DNA of 9,453 nt from Oscillospiraceae bacterium. GTDB taxonomy: Bacteria > Bacillota_A > Clostridia > Oscillospirales > WRJC01. The position numbers were made by a program, and so were the translations under genes. How positions within the stretch are numbered: the first letter of the stretch is position 1; each line of letters opens with the position of its first letter. The stretch covers positions 1 through 9,453 of the forward strand of contig WQXD01000129.1 in the NCBI GenBank assembly GCA_009785015.1, written 5' to 3'. Under the pieces are notes generated by a model, which did not search any database, was not told the origin of the DNA, and saw only the letters and a program-made list of their open reading frames with translations. Below are positions 1 through 5,226 of the stretch, piece after piece.

Positions 1-140
1 ACCGTTTCATTTTCCACGACTTCAAGCGCCTGTACGCCGTCAGCCGCTTCATAAACGGTATAATTTTCTTCTTTTAAGTATCTTGTAATCATTCTTCGGA
101 TTTTCGGTTCGTCGTCCGCGACCAAAATGGATTTTGACAT
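1..140 (-). CDS. Response regulator, receiver domain N-terminus (partial, runs off the left edge)
   Basis: Only the first 46 codons are present. They read MSKSILVADDEPKIRRMI and continue through a helix ending near YLKEENYTVYEAADGVQALE. This is the classic start of a CheY-like receiver domain: a hydrophobic beta-1 strand, the acidic metal-binding pair D9-D10, then alpha-1, beta-2 and the A-D-G-x-x-A-L turn. The phosphoacceptor Asp (expected near residue 53) and the output domain lie outside the window, so the subfamily cannot be assigned. OmpR/PhoB or AraC-output types are both possible. The start is supported by AAGGTGA about 7 bases upstream of the ATG. It follows the small repeat protein on the same strand, with 92 bp and a strong hairpin between them. 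A partner histidine kinase would be expected further left, which is inference. Confidence 0.9.
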   Translation of the reverse strand, partial: MSKSILVADDEPKIRRMITRYLKEENYTVYEAADGVQALEVVENET

Positions 141-164
141 AATTTCACCTTGCTTTCAGGTTGG

Positions 165-197
165 CAACAGACGGAAACGATGTGTTTCCGCCTGTTG
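165..197 (-). other. 14-bp hairpin between repeat-protein gene and response regulator
   Basis: The arms 165-178 and 184-197 pair over 14 positions around a 5-nt loop. The single A/C mismatch in the plus-strand version becomes a G-U pair in minus-strand RNA, so the stem is unbroken in the transcript of the flanking genes. There is no U-tract after it on the minus strand, so it is not a standard intrinsic terminator. A 3'-end stabiliser, processing site or U-less terminator that sets the level of the response regulator fits better. Confidence 0.6.
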
Positions 198-232
198 TTT
201 CCTGCATTTACCTTTGAAAAATTGTCCGTAGA

Positions 233-736
233 CTATCGGATTTTGCTTCCGCGCCCGCCGGGAGCGGCAGGATTTCCGTTTTCGTCAAGCGCGATTTCGC
301 TTTTCTTGCTCTGCTTTTCGGCAGTCAGCGCCGCGTCCTCCTGCTCGTCAATGCAGCCGTTTCCTGCTGCTTTCGGGTCATTGATGTTTTCATTCACTTT
401 AACTTCTTTATATGCCCGTATAGCGTCGCGGATTTCGTCGCCGGTAGTCATTCCTGCGGTATCAATGCCCAAGTCGGCGGCGATTTCGAGGGGTTCTTTT
501 GTCTGAATCCGGCTTCCGCGTCCGCCGGGAGCGGCAGGGTTTCCGTTTTCGTCAAGCGCGATTTCGTCTTTCTTGTTCTGCTTTTCGGCGGTCAGAGCCG
601 CATCCTCCTGCTCGTCGATTTCGCCGTTGCCTTTGGTGTTTGTGCTTGCGGCTAACGCCGCCATTGTGCCGCCCGTCAGGCATACTGCCAATAAGAGGGC
701 TACGGCGATAACCGTGATTTTCCTGTTTTTGAACAT
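233..736 (-). CDS. Small secreted acidic protein with two 41-residue repeats, unknown function
   Basis: This 167-aa protein has a typical signal peptide: the basic MFKNRK start, a hydrophobic core to about residue 20, and a likely cleavage after AALAA near residue 30. The mature part is two near-identical units, residues 36-76 and 125-165. Each runs GNGxIDEQEDAALTAEKQ, then xKKxEIALDENGNP, then AAPGGRGS. The 48-residue spacer contains a short helix-rich segment (DLGIDTAG..TTGDEIRDAIRAYKE). The GNGxIDEQE stretch fits the second half of an EF-hand loop (G6, I8, E12) but lacks the usual acidic residues at positions 1 and 3, so calcium binding is only a possibility. I recognise no named family. 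A strong GGAAAGGAGG sits just upstream of the ATG. A promoter precedes the gene and a response regulator follows it. It could be an envelope protein or a precursor of repeated peptides. Confidence 0.85.
   Translation of the reverse strand: MFKNRKITVIAVALLLAVCLTGGTMAALAASTNTKGNGEIDEQEDAALTAEKQNKKDEIALDENGNPAAPGGRGSRIQTKEPLEIAADLGIDTAGMTTGDEIRDAIRAYKEVKVNENINDPKAAGNGCIDEQEDAALTAEKQSKKSEIALDENGNPAAPGGRGSKIR
245..364. repeat. 120-bp direct repeat, copy 1 (within the small secreted protein)
   Basis: This copy matches 512-631 at an exact offset of 267 bp (89 codons). By my count about 107 of 120 bases are identical and 36 of 40 encoded residues match. Most changes are synonymous or conservative. 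It encodes the C-terminal unit of the protein. The frame-preserving offset points to an intragenic duplication. Confidence 0.9.
512..631. repeat. 120-bp direct repeat, copy 2 (within the small secreted protein)
   Basis: This is the partner of 245-364. It encodes the N-terminal unit, directly after the signal peptide. The few differences cluster at the GNG(E/C)I position and at the NKKDE versus SKKSE segment. Confidence 0.9.
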
Positions 737-778
737 AGCGTTTCCTCCTTTCCAAATTGATTTGTCAGGCCCGACGCT

Positions 779-807
779 ATTATATTACCTGTCCGATATT
801 TCCAAAA
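779..807 (-). promoter_or_regulatory. Candidate sigma-A promoter for the small secreted protein
   Basis: On the minus strand there is a perfect -10 TATAAT (779-784). A weak TTGGAA/TTTTGG -35 lies 15-17 bp upstream (about 800-807). The predicted start is near 772, giving a leader of about 35 nt that ends in the strong ribosome binding site. The weak -35 is covered by two 11-bp direct repeats, which suggests an activator-dependent promoter. Confidence 0.5.
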
Positions 808-819
808 TGTTTCCAAATT
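798..819 (-). promoter_or_regulatory. Tandem 11-bp direct repeats over the -35, candidate response-regulator site
   Basis: On the minus strand, AATTTGGAAAC is followed directly by ATTTTGGAAAT, matching at 9 of 11 positions. A further TTTGGAAA is found at 749-756, next to the ribosome binding site. Head-to-tail repeats with an 11-bp period overlapping a poor -35 are the known layout of OmpR/PhoB-family binding sites. A response regulator gene lies just downstream. Assigning that regulator to this site is inference. Confidence 0.4.
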
Positions 820-822
820 CAG

Positions 823-3228
823 CTAATCCTCTTTTTTTTCGATTATAAAGCAATCAATATCAGTACACGGCGAATCCTTAGTATCTCTCAACAATTTTAT
901 TGAGTTCATGTGTTGTTTAAATTGAACTGTCGTGACACGGCTTGAATTTTTCATGGGAGAATGAGCAGGGAAATCCAACTGTTCAATAAATTCATCGTTG
1001 ATATAGAGGCTTTTGTATTGAGTATCATTTGCAGCGTTATGATATAATATAGTCAGGGTATAAGAGCCGGCAGAATAAATATATACGCCCACCTGCACAA
1101 AATCACCGCTTTTGTCAAGCCGTACTTTTTTGCCGCCTGAACTTAAAACGTCATCAATTATCTCAGCTTTTCCGCCTAAAGTACCGCCCTCAACCTCGCA
1201 TACCACCCTGCCGTGTTTTGTGCCGGAGGGTTCACGCACAGGCGTACCCGTTTCAACAGGCTCTCCGAAATTCGGGTTGCCGTCGCTGTTCCATGTGAAT
1301 TTCTGCGCCCTTATATTACAAATCAACGCACCGGCTGAAATATCGTTGGTATTATATACTTTGGCGTGATAAACAATCCAATCTTCGGCATAATCAAGCG
1401 AAGTAGTAAAACAAGCGCGGCTTGCTCCACATACTGAATTTGTGCCTTTGAAAACAGGTTCTGAATGTTTATCCCACGACGAGCGCAATAGCGGATCGCC
1501 TCCGTTGTATGTGAGCATACCAAGACAGCACCCTGCATCGTAAACCGCAGAAGCCGAATATATTATCATTATTTTTCCGTCTTTGTATAGGGCTTGCGGG
1601 CTTTCAACAATATCAAGGGACTGTTTTTCCCAATCATATTCAGGGGTATTTATGATGCCGAATGTACCGGAATCAAGCGTCCACGGATTAATCATTTCAG
1701 TAATTGCGATACATTTGCCTGTATCTGTCCGGCAAGCGGATAAAAAATATCTTTTTTCGTCAATCGTTATAATACTTGCGTCACTATTAGAATTTGGAAT
1801 AGAAAGTTCAGCCATGTGATTATATGGTGCGTTTAACGGGTCGTTAGGGTCTGTACCGCCTTGTATAACGTGACACTTGTTATCCGCGGAGAAATATATA
1901 TGCCACTTTCCGTCTAAATAATAAATCTCAGGAGCTTGTATATCGTCAGCCGCTTTAAATACGGTAACGGGCGTTGTGTTAAATAAATCCTGCAAATGAT
2001 TGGCTTTATATACAACGATACTTTTTCGCCCGTCACCGCCATACGTGCAGGTACCGTAGTACCAGCCGTTTATAAATATTACATACGGGTCGGCGCTTGC
2101 GCCGTTGCCGCTTATAGCGTTACAAAATTCGTCCGGTCTCATTTTTCTCTCTTTAGGCTTTTTCTTGAAAATATCTTCCATTTTTAGTATATTTTTTATT
2201 TCATTTCCATGCAAATAATCAATGAGCGCGGAATTATCCATTTCATGCTTCATATCGGGCGAAATCGCGAGCTGTACTTTATTCGCCGCGCCCAATATCC
2301 CGTAAAATCTTTTCACCCCGTTATATGCGGGAATTGCCGTTTCGTTGAACGACGCTGAACAGTTTTCGGGCGACGGCACATCGAGTTCGCCGTAGTGCGC
2401 GCACAGCGAGCGCGGCGCGATGCATGAAGCTATCTCCTGCCTGTCCATATACTTTAATATATGAGGCACGCAATGCGCCGGAGCGTTGTAGCACCGCTCG
2501 AAAATCGGCGACATAGAGCCCAATGTTCCGCTTGCGAATGTTTTATCGGCACGCTCGTCAAGCGCGGATAGAATCAATGCCAAATCGCCGCCGTAAGATA
2601 TTCCCGCGACAGAATAGCTTTGCTGCTCAGTATATTCGCAGATATATGACGCCCACGCATACAAATCCTGAATCGTATCGCCGATCAACGTATAGCCTTT
2701 TTGAAAAGCGTCCGTCACAAGAGTATACGCCATCAATTCGCCCCAGTTGTAATATATCAGCCTGCCGCCGTCAACATGGGCCGACAAATTGACAAGGTCG
2801 CCGAACCCCCGTATTTCGGGCACTAAAACGACAAACCCCGCTTTGCACAGTTCAACGCCGAAAGCGTGGTGATAATCGTCATGTATGCCGAGAACGCCTT
2901 TGACATATCCGTGACCCTGTATTGCTATTACAGGTATTTCCGATTTTACCACTTCAGGAATAAGCAGGTACGCGGGTATCGACAGGCTTTCATCGACATG
3001 CATTATCAGCGAATGAACCGTGCCGAAATCCATTGCGGTCGTATGATGCGTTTCGACGGTTCTTTCGGCGAAATCGAAATCGCCGGCAATCAGCTCTTTC
3101 AGTTTTTCCCTGCATTTTGCCTGCCACTCCGAAGGGTTGTCCGATTTTTTATACCCGTATAATTTTTCAGGCGTTTTATACGAATATTTTAAGACTAAAT
3201 CTTCCTTTGGTATCAATATTTCTTTCAT
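823..3228 (-). CDS. Three-module esterase - GH43 glycosidase - CBM6/35-like protein, cytoplasmic
   Basis: This 801-aa enzyme probably acts on short acylated arabinoxylan- or arabinan-type oligosaccharides. Residues 1-340 are an alpha/beta-hydrolase of the dienelactone-hydrolase/acetyl-xylan-esterase kind: an oxyanion-region GHG (105-107), nucleophile S211 in GISYG, D283 in GELD and H328 in DMKHE. Residues about 370-660 are a GH43 five-blade propeller: base D380 in SADPYV, likely pKa-setting D483, acid E542 in VESPQALYKDG, and H621 in IVYHA. Residues about 677-797 look like a CBM6/CBM35 beta-sandwich, starting CEVEGG, with a GGKKVRL strand and ending DIDCFII. There is no signal peptide. The ATG at 3228 is preferred over an in-frame TTG at 3237, because AAAGGA lies 10 bases before the ATG but only 1 before the TTG. 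That ribosome binding site overlaps the stop of the zinc-ribbon gene, so translation is probably coupled. GH43 subfamily and exact substrate cannot be read from sequence. Confidence 0.88.
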   Translation of the reverse strand: MKEILIPKEDLVLKYSYKTPEKLYGYKKSDNPSEWQAKCREKLKELIAGDFDFAERTVETHHTTAMDFGTVHSLIMHVDESLSIPAYLLIPEVVKSEIPVIAIQGHGYVKGVLGIHDDYHHAFGVELCKAGFVVLVPEIRGFGDLVNLSAHVDGGRLIYYNWGELMAYTLVTDAFQKGYTLIGDTIQDLYAWASYICEYTEQQSYSVAGISYGGDLALILSALDERADKTFASGTLGSMSPIFERCYNAPAHCVPHILKYMDRQEIASCIAPRSLCAHYGELDVPSPENCSASFNETAIPAYNGVKRFYGILGAANKVQLAISPDMKHEMDNSALIDYLHGNEIKNILKMEDIFKKKPKERKMRPDEFCNAISGNGASADPYVIFINGWYYGTCTYGGDGRKSIVVYKANHLQDLFNTTPVTVFKAADDIQAPEIYYLDGKWHIYFSADNKCHVIQGGTDPNDPLNAPYNHMAELSIPNSNSDASIITIDEKRYFLSACRTDTGKCIAITEMINPWTLDSGTFGIINTPEYDWEKQSLDIVESPQALYKDGKIMIIYSASAVYDAGCCLGMLTYNGGDPLLRSSWDKHSEPVFKGTNSVCGASRACFTTSLDYAEDWIVYHAKVYNTNDISAGALICNIRAQKFTWNSDGNPNFGEPVETGTPVREPSGTKHGRVVCEVEGGTLGGKAEIIDDVLSSGGKKVRLDKSGDFVQVGVYIYSAGSYTLTILYHNAANDTQYKSLYINDEFIEQLDFPAHSPMKNSSRVTTVQFKQHMNSIKLLRDTKDSPCTDIDCFIIEKKED

Positions 3229-3243
3229 CACAATCAAATCCTT

Positions 3244-3915
3244 TCATTCTTGTTTTTTCTTTGCGTTTTTGCCGATGCCGTCGTATAGATATTTTTTGTC
3301 CTCTTTCAACTTGCCCGTTTCCGGGTCTATATTTCTTGATATTGAACGGTTGAATTTTTCAAGCCATTTGGCTAACTCCTCTTTTGTCACCGTGCTGTTT
3401 TCTCCGTATGCCAGTGTAAATATCAAATTAGCAATCTCTCCCGCGTCGCCTTCTATTACATTTGTCGCCGTCGGTCTTGACGGTTCTTCGCTCAGATTGC
3501 CGTGAAATGTATGGATTAAAAAATCAATCAACACCATTTTTTCGGCATAAGTTTTCGCCAGCGGATATTTCGCGGCAAATTCTTTCAGTTCAGGCAGCGC
3601 TCCTACCCCGTTCAGCGTCTGCCCTTTATATGTCGCCCTGTACTCGAATATATCTGTCGCCCAGCCGCAGTTTGGACATACCGAGATAAAGCCTTTCTGC
3701 CATGAGTTCGGTATTTCCGCCCGGCACTCGATACACAGCGGATGTCCGAGATTTGACGATGTAACCATCAGCATACTGTCAACCCGCGCGTACAGGCTGA
3801 CGCCCACGTCGTCAATGAGTTCTTCGTCATATATACCCTTTGCGTCCTGCCCGTACAGCCGCTTGATTTTGTGGGGCGGCACTTTTTTCGCCCATGTTGG
3901 TTTTCTGTGTTCCAT
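3244..3915 (-). CDS. Zinc-ribbon protein of unknown function, first gene of the hydrolase operon
   Basis: This is a 223-aa soluble protein with no signal peptide or membrane segment. It opens with a WAKKVPPHKIKRLY motif and an acidic GIYDEELIDDVG helix. It then has a four-cysteine metal site, C61-x2-C64 and C80-x2-C83, spaced as in a zinc ribbon with SVCPNCGW as the second knuckle. The C-terminal half has a helical YPLAKTYAEKMVLIDFLIH segment and a polar RPTATNVIEG motif. From memory, similar proteins recur beside sugar-degradation genes in Firmicutes, but I know no assigned function. The start is clear: AAGGAGG lies 8 bases before the ATG. Its stop (TGA at 3244-3246) is part of the ribosome binding site region of the next gene. 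It is expressed from the consensus promoter at 4066-4094. A sugar-responsive regulator or a co-factor for the enzyme are both possible. Confidence 0.85.
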   Translation of the reverse strand: MEHRKPTWAKKVPPHKIKRLYGQDAKGIYDEELIDDVGVSLYARVDSMLMVTSSNLGHPLCIECRAEIPNSWQKGFISVCPNCGWATDIFEYRATYKGQTLNGVGALPELKEFAAKYPLAKTYAEKMVLIDFLIHTFHGNLSEEPSRPTATNVIEGDAGEIANLIFTLAYGENSTVTKEELAKWLEKFNRSISRNIDPETGKLKEDKKYLYDGIGKNAKKKQE

Positions 3916-3958
3916 TTTGTTTGCCTCCTTAGTATATCATATAAAATAAGAACAAATA

Positions 3959-4045
3959 AGCCGTCACATACAAGATAACAAACTTATCTTGATACACGTC
4001 AAAAAAAACGCATACAAGAAAATCAATTATCTGTAAATGACGGCT
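3959..4045 (-). ncRNA. Long-hairpin element in the 5' leader of the zinc-ribbon/hydrolase operon
   Basis: The minus-strand RNA can fold into a rod. It has an 8-bp closing stem (3959-3966 with 4038-4045), a 2x2 loop, a 9-bp stem with one bulge (3969-3978 with 4027-4035), a 9/8 internal loop, and an 11-bp apical hairpin with one bulge (3988-3999 with 4008-4018) around a U-rich 8-nt loop. Two apical pairs, 3995/4012 and 3996/4011, are mismatched on the plus strand but become G-U in minus RNA, which supports a minus-strand RNA function. It lies 13 nt after the predicted transcription start and about 28 nt before the ribosome binding site. It matches no riboswitch class I recognise. The near-palindrome could instead be a MITE-like insertion with roughly 20-bp imperfect terminal inverted repeats, but I see no target duplication. 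Confidence 0.5.
3971..3991. repeat. Perfect 8-bp inverted repeat, alternative hairpin in the leader
   Basis: CAAGATAA, 5 bases, TTATCTTG. In RNA this hairpin cannot form together with the 9-bp stem or the base of the apical hairpin of the larger element, so the leader has two competing folds. As DNA it is also a possible operator. Confidence 0.55.
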
Positions 4046-4065
4046 GTTCACCGTAATTTTTATTT

Positions 4066-4094
4066 ATTATACCACACTTAATTATCGTTGTCAA
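4066..4094 (-). promoter_or_regulatory. Perfect-consensus sigma-A promoter for the leftward operon
   Basis: On the minus strand, -35 TTGACA (4089-4094), a 17-bp spacer and -10 TATAAT (4066-4071), with TGTGG before the -10 giving a partial extended element. The predicted start is near 4059, leaving a leader of about 144 nt to the ATG at 3915. Such a strong core promoter suggests control comes from a repressor or from the leader RNA. Confidence 0.85.
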
Positions 4095-4096
4095 GT

Positions 4097-4109
4097 CTTT
4101 TTGAAAAAG
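4097..4109. repeat. Short palindrome between the divergent promoters
   Basis: CTTTTTGAAAAAG is a perfect 6-bp inverted repeat about a central G, directly upstream of the leftward -35 element. It could be an operator or simply a bendable A/T-rich upstream element. The flanking sequence to 4140 is A/T-rich, and I see no other site in it. Confidence 0.3.
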
Positions 4110-4143
4110 TTTTCTTTAGTGCGGAAAATATTTCAAAAAAGCC

Positions 4144-4172
4144 TTGATTTGCGCGCTCAAACGTGCTACAAT
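4144..4172 (+). promoter_or_regulatory. Sigma-A promoter for the rightward lipoprotein operon
   Basis: -35 TTGATT (4144-4149), 17-bp spacer, -10 TACAAT (4167-4172). The predicted start is near 4179, about 30 bases before the ATG at 4209, with AAAGGGGA as ribosome binding site. The two divergent -35 boxes are about 49 bp apart, so one regulator could control both operons. Confidence 0.7.
4148..4161. promoter_or_regulatory. Candidate LacI-family operator inside the promoter spacer
   Basis: TTTGCGCGCTCAAA is a 14-bp palindrome broken at one symmetric pair, with a central CpG step. This is the usual form of LacI/CcpA-family operators. It overlaps the last two bases of the -35 box and most of the spacer, where a bound repressor would block polymerase. 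No LacI-type gene is in the window, so the regulator is unknown. Confidence 0.35.
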
Positions 4173-4208
4173 GTAAAAAAAGCATACGAAAGGGGAAGCA
4201 TATTTTAA

Positions 4209-5210
4209 ATGAAATCATTTATGAAAATTTTCGCGGCGGTTTTTGTTTTCACAGCGCTTGTTTTCGCGCTGCCGCTCGGCGCGGAAGCGGCATTAGGCGA
4301 CAAACCCGATCCGTCGGGCGCATATATCAAATATACGGTCGACGTAAAAAAACCGGAAGGCGAAACGCTCGCCTACAACTGGTTCACCATGAAAAAATTG
4401 GACTATGTTTTTGAAAAAGGGGATTTGGTCGAGTACGACGTCATGTTCACTTTCAACGAAACGGGCTGGGGCCATATAGACGGCGCAATCACGGGCTGCG
4501 ACGCCACGCCGGTTTTCCGGGATATGCCCGGAGTGACGGACCAAAATTCGGTGCGCCTGAACACCAGCCTCGATTTGTCCGATTACGCATACGGAGTATG
4601 GTATCACAGGGTGATAGACGTCACGGAAAACGAAGATCACATAGGGGTCAAGTGGGTCAATTTCCAGATCGGGTGTTATCCCATCAGCGACGAGCTCGAA
4701 TACCAGTGCGTGACCATGTATGACAATATAGTCATAACAAACAACGGGGAAGTCAAGCTCGTGATTTTCAAAGACGAGTCCGACTGGCCCGAAACGAGGA
4801 TAAGCACCGGCGCCACTTCCCACTGCAAGGCGAAATTGGAAATGGATGTTTTTTCCGATGCAGACCTCGCCGCTTTCAAGGCGGCCGAAGAAGCCAAAGC
4901 GGCCGAAGAGGCGTCGCGGGCGGCGGCGCGGGAAGAAGCGAACGCGAGCAGGGAGGCCTCCCGAGAGCAGGCCAGCATCGAGGCGAGTGAACAGGCGAGC
5001 CTCGAATCGAGCATTGAAGCCAGCATACGGGAAGAAGAGCAGGCGTCCAAGTCGGAGGCCGAGGTGAAGAGCGGCGGCAGCAATATGGTTCTTATCGTAT
5101 GCGCGGCGGGAGGGATTATACTGATTGTCGTGATTATAATCATCGCCGTTGCCGTCTCCGGCAAAAAGAAGAAAACAGAAAAAACAGCGGAAACAGAGGA
5201 AAAAAAGTAG
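4209..5210 (+). CDS. Membrane-anchored surface protein: beta-rich ectodomain, charged stalk, C-terminal TM
   Basis: This 333-aa protein has a signal peptide with cleavage near AEA-A (about residue 28). A mature domain (about 30-215) of alternating short strands with aromatic residues (YNWFTMKKLDY, GWGHIDGAI, WYHRVIDV, YDNIVITNNGEVKLVIF) resembles a jelly-roll or beta-sandwich binding module. Residues about 217-285 are an Ala/Glu/Ser/Arg-rich stalk with repeated EAS units, probably helical or coiled-coil. A TM helix spans about 293-317, and the short tail KKKKTEKTAETEEKK should face the cytoplasm, giving a type I topology. No catalytic motif is visible. As first gene of the operon, 16 bp before a solute-binding lipoprotein, it may present or bind the same glycan. 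The first ATG is chosen because AAAGGGGA lies 12 bases upstream of it and 24 from the next ATG. The family is not recognised. Confidence 0.85.
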   Translation: MKSFMKIFAAVFVFTALVFALPLGAEAALGDKPDPSGAYIKYTVDVKKPEGETLAYNWFTMKKLDYVFEKGDLVEYDVMFTFNETGWGHIDGAITGCDATPVFRDMPGVTDQNSVRLNTSLDLSDYAYGVWYHRVIDVTENEDHIGVKWVNFQIGCYPISDELEYQCVTMYDNIVITNNGEVKLVIFKDESDWPETRISTGATSHCKAKLEMDVFSDADLAAFKAAEEAKAAEEASRAAAREEANASREASREQASIEASEQASLESSIEASIREEEQASKSEAEVKSGGSNMVLIVCAAGGIILIVVIIIIAVAVSGKKKKTEKTAETEEKK

Positions 5211-5226
5211 AGGGGTGGGTGTACCG

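Noticed and set aside
150..506. 118-aa plus-strand open frame opposite the repeat protein
   Set aside because: It is antisense to a gene with a strong ribosome binding site and signal peptide. Its apparent repeats only mirror the coding repeats.
245..631. Repeats as a CRISPR array
   Set aside because: There are only two 120-bp copies, coding and in frame, with no short repeat-spacer pattern.
737..822. Terminator after the esterase-GH43 gene
   Set aside because: No stem with a following U-tract on the minus strand could be found. Read-through into the small-protein gene is possible.
4000..4008. Intrinsic terminator for the leftward leader (8-T run on the minus strand)
   Set aside because: The T-run lies in and next to the loop of the apical hairpin, not directly after a GC-rich stem. 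Only a 4-bp stem is found upstream of it.
5149..5226. In-frame N-terminal extension of the first lipoprotein
   Set aside because: It adds 26 highly basic residues before a proper signal sequence and overlaps the previous gene. The ATG at 5227 has a ribosome binding site and gives a normal lipoprotein start.
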